Shown: positions 48,195 through 57,228 of the stretch, in pieces | Position numbering within the stretch: position 1 is the stretch's first letter | How the letters are laid out: each line of letters begins with the position of its first letter | Assembly (NCBI RefSeq): GCF_031755915.1 | Contig: NC_083379.1 | Location: forward strand, 13,253,501-13,317,500 | Length of the DNA stretch: 64,000 bases | From: Ziziphus jujuba | Taxonomy: Eukaryota > Streptophyta > Magnoliopsida > Rosales > Rhamnaceae | Direction: 5' to 3' | Translations under genes and position numbers: made by a program | Notes under the pieces: model-generated | The model's input: the letters and a program-made list of their open reading frames with translations, nothing else | Databases searched by the model: none | Told to the model about the DNA's origin: nothing

Positions 48195-48268
48195 TATATA
48201 ACTCGTAAATTCTAGATATCGTTTGTGTTTTGATCCCCCGGGTACCGGGTATTATTTACCCGAATAAA
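48195..48268 (+). promoter_or_regulatory. Candidate LTR core promoter and poly(A) signal
   Basis: TATATAA (48195-48201) is followed 62 bp later by AATAAA (48263-48268). The pair recurs in L2 (6377) and L4 (54775). A TATA box just ahead of a poly(A) signal is what a short R region would need. Transcript ends are unknown. Confidence 0.35.
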
Positions 48269-48969
48269 ATATTAATTTATTTGACTGTCTGTGAATTTTG
48301 TTCTAGGAGCACCGGTGAGTCGTAGAATTGATCCCGTAGTGGATCGTGGGTTAATTGCGTGCTCCAGGTGAGTGACCCATCTTCAAATTAATTTTGGGAA
48401 ATTTAATTTGTGAATATAATATGTGTGTGATTTAAATATTTGGAATTTAAATTCTATGTGCCAAATATTTATTCAATTTATTATGGAATTATTTATGAAT
48501 TTATTGGATTTAAGAAAATGTGCATTTTATAAAAGTATGCCATGTGAAATTATTTTATGGATTTGAGGATTTTGAAATTGGTGTGGTTTTAATAGTAAAA
48601 TGGGCACGATTTGATTTTCAAATATTTCAAGGAAAATATTTGGTTATATTGGTGATTTCAATTTTTATACAATATGCCCATGGAATATTATGAGATTTGA
48701 TTATGATATTTCAAGAAATTATTATGCTTGGAAAAATGTGGATATTTGAATTGATGGATTTTGGGAGTTGGTGGATTTGAAAATCATGGAATTTATGGTA
48801 TTGATTATAAAGAAATTACGGAGAATTTCCGGGTTCAAGCGAATGGATTATGCCCGCTATGTTTATGAAAAATGTGAAATTTGTTATATAATTTAAAATT
48901 GTGAAATTTATGATTTTTAGATGCACCGTGCACGTACTGGTGTTCTGTTTATATGTGATATGGTTAGTG

Positions 48970-49055
48970 TGCAGACGGTTGTGATTAGCGCGCAGGTGGG
49001 TGTGATTAGCGCGCAGGTGATGTGATTAGCGCGCAGGTGGGTGTGAGTAGCGCGC
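48970..49055. repeat. GCGCGC-containing tandem repeats in 5' LTR
   Basis: About four units of GATTAGCGCGCAGGTGGGTGT (variants included) stand in a row. L4 has the same number at 55556-55640. L2 has only about two (7160-7200), and L1 just a single TTAGCACGCAGGT. Confidence 0.75.
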
Positions 49056-49914
49056 GGTTGATATTATGAGGGTGTCCTGTGGATGCCATCGGAGAGGGCG
49101 GCCACCCCCCTTTGGCCGGGACACCAGGTTAGTAGCGGCGCAGTGGGACGCCACGCGACCGTATGCCGGTTTCTCTCTATAACCTCCTGTCTGGCAGTAC
49201 CTCGGGACGCTGGGTACTCTGGCGCCACTGGTATATAGTGGGTGCATCAAATGATTTTCAGAACTGTGTTTTAAAAATAAAATGTTTGGAAACTGTATTG
49301 GAATTACAAATATAATTATTACTGTTTGGATATTTATTTGATGTCTTGGTTTTCGGGGAATATGAATAAAGGGTTTTGTGAAAATGTTTTAAAAGGGGAA
49401 CCTTTCCAACTGAGAGAATTGTAAGGGTTTTGAGAGAAATTATTATTTCCAAATAATTATTATTTATACTTATTACTGTGATATTATATGGTATAGTAGT
49501 AGGGTCGCTCACTGAGATGATTAGCATCTCACACTCTTAAATTCCGTTCCTCTAGGTACCAGGTTGTCGGTGTTCATCCAGAGCGGACTTGATCTTCATC
49601 GCTGTTTTACTTCGTGAAGTACCCTGTTCTTCTTTATTGCAGTTGTACTATTTCTTTCACTCTTGTTGTATTTATCTTGCACTGGATTACTGTATTTTTG
49701 TTTTGAAGTGCTGAAATTTGTGGAACCAATTTGTATTTTGTGGGAGGAATAAGGGGATATTCTTGAAGTGTGTTTTCAGTGCAGGTAAATTTGTGGTAAG
49801 TAAATCCCTTATGGGAGGTGCTGCCGGATTTTCCGTTGGAAAGTTCGGTGGTATTTCCCTGGGATCAGGGCTGTCTAGGGTTCCGGAGGAGGAATTCTGG
49901 ACGGGTCCTGACAG

Positions 49915-49927
49915 TTGGTATCAGAGC
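49915..49927 (+). other. Primer binding site (tRNA-iMet type)
   Basis: TTGGTATCAGAGC lies two bases after the 5' LTR. TGGTATCAGAGC is complementary to the 3' end of initiator methionine tRNA, the usual primer of plant Ty3 and Ty1 elements. It is intact, so minus-strand synthesis could be primed. Confidence 0.9.
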
Positions 49928-50735
49928 TCTAGGTTCTAGTATTCCTAAGGGACTGTGCATTGTTGTGCATCCTATCCGTGTTTAATCTCTCGTTTTACCC
50001 GTGTGAAAGCGTTCTTTCTGTTTGTCTCGAAGTAAATTCGTTGCCCGAGTTTGAATAACTGTAATCTTCGAGGGTGTCAATTAGGATCATCTAGCCTAAC
50101 GGGAAATTCCTATGGCCTAGTCGATGGTCGAGGATGCCTTTTCTTTTTGAAGGTCAAGCTTATCATCGTGAATGGTATCCGTTTCGTTCATGGAGAAGAA
50201 GGATGATTGCCTAAGGATGTGTGTCGATCGATTTCAAGGCGTCAAAATATTTTCCCAATCGATTATCAAAATTTAAATGCTTTTCAAAGTGGTATTTGAA
50301 ATTAAAGGTGTTTTATTCAAGTATTTTTGGTTTGTGCTCGTACATGTATCTGTATGTTATATTGTTGATATTATACTGCACCATATGGAGGCGGCGAACC
50401 AATGTGGTCCATGTAGAGCTAGCCCCATGATCATGTTGCCTACGAGCCCGGGGAATTGGACGGCCAATATAGGCAACCACCCTGGTTTGTATTGGTAGCA
50501 GAGTGTCGGCGACAGTTGGAATCATGGATTACGTAACATGTAGAAGGTGTCGTACGTACCTCCATTACAAGCGTGCATATTTTATTTTATGCTATGGATT
50601 TTAATATATGATTTTCAATGTGGAGTTTTAACAATTGCCTATGCAAGTTAGGTATATTTGAAAAATATATTTTATTATTTGTTTTATGTTATGGTTTTTC
50701 CAAGAGCGACTTAAGGGTTAAGTATCGCCAGTCGA
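49928..50735 (+). other. Retrotransposon leader, no intact frame
   Basis: Leader sequence follows the primer binding site. A short frame from ATGGAGGCGGCGAACC (50385) soon meets stops; I do not recognise a gag start here. Confidence 0.55.
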
Positions 50736-51000
50736 GAATCCAAAGCAGGGTATCGTTGAGTTCAAAAAGGAGATCTTAAAGGAAGCACGCGATTCAAAGT
50801 ATGCGATACACCCCAAGGGTACCAAGACGTATGGAATGCTCACTGGATGACATGGTGGTTTGGCACGATAAAGGAAGTTGCAAGATCCGAATAAAGGTAC
50901 TTAGGTCACCGATAAGTAAAGGTAGGGAGATGTAAATATGGATTTCGTGCTTAAACTATCATTCACAAAGAGAAGGTACGACAGCGTTTAGAGAATCAAG
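50735..51000 (+). pseudogene. Degenerate second copy of integrase N-terminal region
   Basis: GAGTTCAAAAAGGAGATCTTAAAGGAAGCACGCG and GTATGCGATACACCCCAAGGGTACCAAGACGTATGGAA parallel 52080-52150 of the better copy. The predicted pieces are KKEILKEA and YAIHPKGTK against KKEILEEA and YAMHPGSTK. A later patch, GATTTCGTGCTTAAACTATC...AGAAGGTACGACAGC (50941-50980), parallels 52316-52360. It is heavily mutated, with no open frame. Confidence 0.6.
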
Positions 51001-51930
51001 CAAGCTCCGGATAGCGACTAAAGTTCTACTTGGTGGTTGATGAGGTTAATGAGATGAGGATGATTCCTTAGGCATGGTTGAATGTTTAAGCATGGTTATT
51101 TTCATTCTAGAAGCTAAGATCTTGATATCTTATTTCCTTGGAGATTTAAGGTTCGTATTGGTGGTGCTTTATCGATTCAAGGTGGTTGATATTGTTGGTG
51201 ATAATTTACAATGATAAGGAGTAAGAATTTAAGAAGTGTGGAATACTTTATTGGGTTAAGGATCTAGTGATTTGTTCATAGTATTGGTGGTGATGCTAGA
51301 ATTAAGATTTAAATTTCTTATTGCTTGAGGTGTGGATTCGTGGAATCTATTTGAAATGGGGGAAACTTAGGGTTTTCAAGAATGGTATTTGGATGTTGAG
51401 AATTTTATTCATGACCTTGATGAATTTAGTTAAAAGAAAGATTGATGTTTGTCGAGGTTAAGACTATTGGTTAATCAATGAGGAGCAAGGGTTTTATAAT
51501 TGTAAGTACTAGGAGGGTAATCGAAGACAAGTGAATTAATCTCAACCTTAACTTGGTGATACCAGTATTTGAGGAAATTAGACTTAAGTTCTAATCTTAC
51601 CTTTTAAAGTGCTGATCGAGTCACGAGAGTTGGTTGTTGGTTTAAGGATGCATGCTTTAGATTCTCGTGGACCAATTTGAATATCCTTAATTAGTGGGCA
51701 TGAGAATGAAAGTTGCACAAGAGGAAAGTTAAAGTCACTATTAGGCGTGATGGTAGTGTAGTGATAGTGGATAAGGCCTCTAGTATACTTGCTAAGTTAC
51801 GCTGCCGACAAGTGGAAGCGGGAAAGCAGACATCGGCATGCAGCGTAATTCATGTGTTGTTGCTACAAAAGAACATCAAATACCTGTCAGTCGAGGAAGC
51901 GATGTGGAAACTCGAGGCACTACTTGTATG
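51001..51930 (+). other. Retrotransposon interior of unclear origin
   Basis: No domain I can name. Near 51890-51915 the frame gives [11 protein letters not shown], close to the pol C-terminal motif VEEATWEPEA that recurs at 53388, so some of this region is probably shuffled pol sequence. Confidence 0.45.
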
Positions 51931-52000
51931 GAGCCACGTGCCAAATCTATACCGACCACAAGAGCCTCAAGTATATTTTCACACAGAAGGAGTTAAATAT
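51931..52000 (+). pseudogene. RNase H fragment
   Basis: One frame reads [20 protein letters not shown], the highly conserved TDHKSL segment of Ty3-type RNase H, then stops at TGA near 52000. Only about 22 codons are left. The rest of RNase H and all of reverse transcriptase are missing upstream. Confidence 0.8.
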
Positions 52001-52016
52001 GAGGCAAAGGTGATGG

Positions 52017-52458
52017 ATGGAGTTGGATGGAGCCCTCGTGTATAAAGGACGACTTTGCGTTCCGGATATCCCAGGACTCAAGAAGGAGATTTTGGAGGAG
52101 GCGCACAGCTCGATGTATGCGATGCATCCTGGGAGTACCAAGATGTACCGGACGCTTGTTAAGTATTATTGGTGGATTGGTATGAAGAGAGAAGTGGCAG
52201 ACTTCGTATCAAAGTGTTTGATTTGTCAACAAGTGAAAGCAGAAAGACAGAAGCCTTCGGGACTACTCCAACCTTTACCGATTCCCGTGTGGAAGTGGGA
52301 AGAACTCAACATGGACTTCGTATTCAAGCATCCTTCCACACCTAGAAGGTACGACGGCATTTGGGTAATCATTGATCGTCTCACCAAGTCGGCACACTTC
52401 CTACCGGTACGAGAACGTTTTTCACCCGAGAAGTTAGCCCAGTTGTTCGTGCAAGGCA
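52017..52458 (+). pseudogene. Integrase fragment: zinc-binding domain plus start of catalytic core
   Basis: An open frame with DGALVYKGRLCVPDIPGLKK, then EEAHSSMYAMHPGSTKMYRT and FVSKCLICQQVKAE: the H-H-C-C zinc-binding module of Ty3-type integrase. The core begins WEELNMDFV, which holds the first catalytic Asp, and continues IIDRLTKSAHFLPV. It stops making sense after KLAQLFVQGI, exactly before the usual SDRG block. The second Asp and the Glu are therefore missing and integration activity is lost. The frame then runs directly, in a different phase, into gag. Confidence 0.85.
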
Positions 52459-52459
52459 T

Positions 52460-53092
52460 ACGTGGGATCAAATCAAGATGGCCTTCTCTACTGAGTTTTG
52501 TCCTCCTGCCTACCGTGAAGCAAGAAGGAGAGAGTTCGAGGAACTACGACAGGGGAACATGACGGTGACAGAGTACGAGAGGAGATTCTGAGAACTATCA
52601 GAATTCTACATGCACCTAATTCCCGACGATCACACGAAGAAGGTGAGGTTCATAGACGGATTGAAAGAGAGCATCGGCTACACCCTTTCTGGATCAGTAC
52701 ATCCCACCTATCAGTCCGCCAGGGATGCAGCGCTCGAGCTAGAGAGACAGGAGGAGATACACAGACCCTCGAGGCGCAGATCATTCGAAGGTTCGTATAG
52801 CGGAGTACCTCGACAGGGGGCAGCTAAGAAGAGCCATAGCTCAGGCTCAGACAGTGATGGGTTAAGCCCACGAGGCAGATTCCAGAGGAGAGATAGTTAT
52901 CGCATGCCCCAGCCAGCTCGCCATTCGATCAGTGTGGATGCAAGCTCGTATCAGCAGTCACGCATTGGTTCTCCGCGGATTTGTCCACTTTGTAAGGGGA
53001 ATCATTCTGGGTAGTGTCAGATGGATGGTTTATGCTTTCGGTGTGGGCAGCCAGGCCACATAAGGAGGGATTGCCCTTATGGTAGCAGCAGT
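52460..53092 (+). pseudogene. gag region: capsid-type domain and two zinc knuckles
   Basis: In one phase, TWDQIKMAFSTEFCPPAYRE, REFEELRQGNMTVTEYERRF and FIDGLKESIGYTLSG are diagnostic of the plant retrotransposon gag domain. A TGA at 52589-52591 replaces an expected Arg codon and a TAG at 53012-53014 lies inside the first knuckle (CPLCKGNHSG, C). The second knuckle is intact: CFRCGQPGHIRRDC at 53033-53074, spacing C-x2-C-x4-H-x4-C. The N-terminal part of gag before TWDQ is missing, replaced by integrase. Confidence 0.85.
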
Positions 53093-53239
53093 GTGCTAGA
53101 AGCAGGTCGACGGACACAGCATACGGGGATATTTCCAGGACAGAGTTCCCAGGGGAGTCAGCCAGTAGGAGTTTCTTCGGGATCAGTCCAGCCGTCTGCA
53201 GGATCGAGTCAAGGTAGAGGAAGGAGACCTCAGCAGACA

Positions 53240-53458
53240 AGTCAAGGCCGGGTGTTTGCTATGACGCAGCAGGGAGCCAGGACTACGCCCGATGATTTCA
53301 CAGATCAAGTGATGAAAGCAGACCTGATCCTGTTGGATCTATCCGGACTTGAAGTAGTGTTGGGCATGGATTGGTTGGCAAGGAACTACTTAGTCGAGGA
53401 AGCGACATGGGAGCCCGAAGCGCAGGTGCGTGATCAGAACCCTTGTTTGTTCCAGTGA
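53240..53458 (+). pseudogene. Protease remnant fused to pol C-terminal motif
   Basis: The same phase continues with VFAMTQQGARTTPDD, then MKADLILLDLSGLEVVLGMDWLA, the flap and C-terminal region of Ty3-type aspartic protease. The segment that should carry the catalytic D-x-G and its surroundings is missing between them. Directly after ARNY comes LVEEATWEPEAQVRDQNPCLFQ and a stop, a motif from the far end of pol. A large deletion has thus joined protease to the end of the polyprotein. Confidence 0.8.
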
Positions 53459-53489
53459 CGCGCGGAAATTTCGAGGACGAAATTTTTGT

Positions 53490-53502
53490 AAGGGGGGAAG
53501 GC
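53490..53502 (+). other. Polypurine tract
   Basis: AAGGGGGGAAGGC immediately precedes the 3' LTR, the expected plus-strand primer. The preceding sequence GAGGACGAAATTTTTGTAAG is typical of this position in plant Ty3 elements. Confidence 0.9.
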
Positions 53503-56493
53503 TGTAACACCCCGTCCCAAATCGCACCGGAATCCGTGCACGTTGACAGAGGTTGACCGTTGACCGAAGGGGTCCAAAGTTGACTTTTTGACTCGGTGAG
53601 CATTTTGAGTTGACTAGGGTACCGTGGCGAAGTGCACGATGCCACGAGTTCGTAGACGGGTAGCACGTCGAAAACGGAGCTACGGTTTGAAAGTTATGGA
53701 CGAAACAAGTTGCGGTCCAAACTGTCCAAGGGGTGCCGGAGTTGACTTTTTGTTTATGGGGAATTGAGATTTGACTCATGCATGGTTGTGAAGTGCTCGT
53801 CGATACGAGTTCACAGACTAGCGGCACGCTCAAAACGGACATCCGGTTAAAAAGTTATGGACGTTTGAAGTTTACCGGATACCGTATTATTTTAATGTTT
53901 TTGGGTCGGTGAACAGTGAAATGCCACGTGTCAGCTTCTGATTGGTCCACGTGGCATAAACAGTGTCACGCAGGGTTTTTATTTGTTAAAACTCTCGGGG
54001 AAGAGAGGGAAAGAGAGAGAGGAGAGAGAAAGAGAGAGAGGAGAGAGAGAGAGAGAGTCACCGGCCGCCGGTCATTTTCACGTTTTCCGGCCTAGTTACT
54101 GTACACATGCCGGCCATCCAGATTGCCCACCTCATTTCCGGCAAAACCTCCAAATTTCACGGCGAACGGCCGCCGGACGCGCCCGGATCGGACGTCCGAA
54201 GTTTGGCGGCGATTTTTCCCCCTCCACCGCCGGCCACCGCGAATCGGCACTATTCCGGCTGATCTACATTACACGCGCCGTACACCTATCATCCTCTCCT
54301 CAAGTCCGGCCTACCCACCAAAAATCACGGCCATCGGACCACCGACGCGCCGGGATCAGAGCGTTTTCCGGCGAGGGGTCGGAAATCTTCAAACGGTGAT
54401 TTCTCCGCCGTCCGACCTCCGTTTTGCTCACCGCCGGTCCCGTTGGGTTGCTCTCCTCAAGATCTACAAGACTGCAAAATTTCACAGCCAACAGCCACCG
54501 CACGCGCCGCCGCCGGCGACGGTTGCCGGTGACCGTGGCGGCCCGCCGGAAATTACTGTTCCGGCGAGTACCCGAAATTCCGGCCAGCTCCAGTCCGCTG
54601 TGTTCGACCTCCTGAACCTGAATCCGGCATCCGTTTCCACCAATTCGCGACGGTTTGGGAGAATTGCGAAGCCGAAACCCGAAAAGCTTCCCGACGAAAT
54701 TCAAACCCCGTCGGGTACGATCATCGAAAATTAAGACCGGATCTGTGATTAGCATCGCTCGAGCTTCGATTCAGTATATAACTCGTAAATTCTAGATATC
54801 GTTTGTGTTTTGACCCCCCGGGTACCGGGTATTATTTACCCGAATAAAATATTAATTTATTTGACTGTCTGTGAATTTTGTTCTAGGAGCACCGGTGAGT
54901 CGTAGAATTGATCCCGTAGTGGATCGTGGGTTAATTGCATGCTCCATGTGAGTGACCCACCTTCAAATTAATTTTGGGAAATTTAATTTGTGAATATAAT
55001 ATGTGTGTGATTTAAATATTTGGAATTTAAATTCTATGTTCCAAATATTTATTCAATTTATTATGGAATTATTTATGAATTTATTGGATTTAAGAAAATG
55101 TGCATTTTATAAAAGTATGCCATGTGAAATTATTTTATGGATTTGAGGATTTTGAAATTGGTGTGGTTTTAATAGTAAAATGGGCACGATTTGATTTTCA
55201 AATATTTGAAGGAAAATATTTGGTTATATTGGTGATTTCAATTTTTATACAATATGCCCATGGAATATTATGAGATTTGATTATGATATTTCGAGAAATT
55301 ATTATGCTTGGAAAAATGTGGATATTTGAATTGATGGATTTTGGGAGTTGGTGGATTTGAAAATCATGGAATTTATGGTATTGATTATAAAGAAATTACG
55401 GAGAATTTCCGGGTTCAAGCGAATGGATTATGCCCGCTATGCTTATGAAAAATGTGAAATTTGTTATATAATTTAAAATTGTGAAATTTATGATTTTTAG
55501 ATGCACCGTGCACGTACTGGTGTTCTGTTTATATGTGATATGGTTAGTGTGCAGACGGTTGTGATTAGCGCGCAGGTGGGTGTGATTAGCGCGCAGGTGA
55601 TGTGATTAGCGCGCAGGTGGGTGTGAGTAGCGCGCGGTTGATATTATGAGGGTGTCCTGTGGATGCCATCGGAGAGGGCGGCCACCCCGCTTTGGCCGGG
55701 ACACCAGGTTAGCAGCGGCGCAGTGGGACGCCACGCGACCGTATGCCGGTTTCTCTCTATAACCTCCTGTCTGGCAGTACCTCGGGACGCTGGGTACTCT
55801 GGCGCCACTGGTATATAGTGGGTGCATCAAATGATTTTCAGAACTGTATTTTAAAAATAAAATATTTGGAAACTGTATTGAAATTACAAATATAATTATT
55901 ACTGTTTGGATATTTATTTGATGTCTTGGTTTTCGGGGAATATGAATAAAGGGTTTTGTGAAAATGTTTTAAAAGGGGAACCTTTCCAACTGAGAGAATT
56001 GTAAGGGTTTTGAGAGAAATTATTATTTTCAAATAATTATTATTTATACTTATTACTGTGATATTATATGGTATAGTAGTAGGGTCGCTCACTGAGATGA
56101 TTAGCATCTCACACTCTTAAATTCCGTTCCTCTAGGTACCAGGTTGTCGGTGTTCATCCAGAGCGGACTTGATCTTCATCGCTGTTTTACTTCGTGAAGT
56201 ACCCTGTTCTTCTTTATTGCAGTTGTACTATTTCTTTCACTCTTGTTGTATTTATCTTGCACTGGATTACTGTATTTTTGTTTTGAAGTGCTGAAATTTG
56301 TGGAACCAATTTGTAGTTTGTGGGAGGAATAAGGGGATATTCTTGAAGTGTGTTTTCAATGCAGGTAAATTTGTGATAAGTAAATCCCTTAGGGGAGGTG
56401 CTGCCGGATTTTCCGTTGGAAAGTTCGGTGGTATTTCCCTGGGATCAGGGCTGTCTAGGGTTCCGGAGGAGGAATTCTGGACGGGTCCTGACA
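53503..56493 (+). repeat. 3' LTR (L4)
   Basis: 2991 bp, TGTAAC...CTGACA. It carries the 120-bp segment (54461-54580) missing from the 5' LTR. Its donor-like site has changed to CAT/GTGAGT, and its TATA-like box (54775-54781) and GCGCGC repeats (55556-55640) are present. Confidence 0.95.
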
Positions 56494-56498
56494 GTTTG
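56494..56498. repeat. Target site duplication, right (GTTTG)
   Basis: Exact match to 47039-47043. Confidence 0.95.
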
Positions 56499-57228
56499 AC
56501 TATTGATTAGCATGTCACCCCACCTTCTTAGGTTGAAAAGCATATATACCTTAATTCATGGTTTTCTTTTTCACAAGTCTTTTATTTATTCTGTTTCACT
56601 TTCATATTCACATGACTTGCTACTAAATTTTGAACGGCTGTGTCATCTTATGGAACAATCCCTTGTGAGAATATGCTGATCAGTGGAAGCTTACAAATGT
56701 AAGTAAACTATAATAATATAAGATTTTGATTGTTCTAGAAAAATTAGTTTTGCATTTGCCTTATAAAAAATTTCATCTCTCTACTACTAAACTACTTTAC
56801 TCTGTGAGGAATATTTTTTTAAGGGCAAATTTCATTTCACTTTCTTAGCTTTACCATAATTATATTTAAACTGTTTTAGAAAAATCATCATTAATCTTCT
56901 ACTTTTTTATATTCATCAAAATAGATCCATTTGTTAGTTTTTTTTCAAGTTAACTTTTATAGTTAACGGCTACAGAAAGTTAAAAATTAAAATTTTATGA
57001 TTAAATAACAGTATAAAAATATAATTATGCTCTTTAACTGATTGTAAAAATATAGTAGATTGGATCTAAAAGATGATTTTAATAAATAGCAGTTATAGTA
57101 AACAAGTTAGGACTTAATCCTCTGTGCTTGAGAATTGTAGCTTGCTAGTCTAAAGTAGTTCCCTACAGGGGATACTTTAAACACTAGTCTTTTCTTAGGA
57201 AAAATAGCGATAAAATGAAATTAGCTCA
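56499..57228 (+). other. FB7 intron-like sequence between two LTR insertions
   Basis: It shares AGGTTGAAAAGCATA (as near 28401) and TGCTACTAAATTTTGAA plus the following GGAACAATCC-type sequence (as near 43173) with the FB4 and FB6 introns. No gene. Confidence 0.6.

Larger units (their letters stand above)
47044..49913 (+). repeat. 5' LTR (L3)
   Basis: 2870 bp, TGTAAC...CTGACA. It is virtually the same as the 3' LTR except for a 120-bp deletion at 48000/48001 (the segment 54461-54580 of the 3' LTR), one extra TTGACCG unit near 47108 and small length changes in the GA tract. It contains W-box cores, two G-boxes, a GA tract, a GC-rich block, TATATAA (48195-48201), AATAAA (48263-48268), CAG/GTGAGT (48368) and GCGCGC tandem repeats (48985-49046). 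Confidence 0.95.
47044..56493 (+). mobile_element. Complete LTR retrotransposon (Ty3-type derivative) with scrambled interior
   Basis: It is a 9450-bp element flanked by GTTTG duplications. Both LTRs start TGTAACACCCCG and end GGGTCCTGACA. A tRNA-iMet-type primer binding site follows the 5' LTR and a purine tract precedes the 3' LTR. The LTRs are about 2.9-3.0 kb and the interior only 3.6 kb. The interior keeps pieces of RNase H, integrase, gag and protease in a non-standard order and lacks reverse transcriptase, so the element is non-autonomous. The near-identical LTRs and perfect duplication indicate recent insertion, presumably driven in trans by an autonomous relative. It lies inside the predicted 3' intron of FB7, in the same orientation. 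Confidence 0.92.

Noticed and set aside
48974..49046. CRISPR-like regular repeats
   Set aside because: The units are contiguous variants of about 20-24 bp inside a plant LTR without unique spacers.
54123..54734. 203-codon open frame in the GC-rich part of the LTR, with similar frames in L1, L2 and L3 and on the opposite strand
   Set aside because: The block is GC-rich and open in several frames at once, the frames break differently in each copy, and the translation is a low-complexity Arg/Pro-rich sequence. I see no conserved protein.
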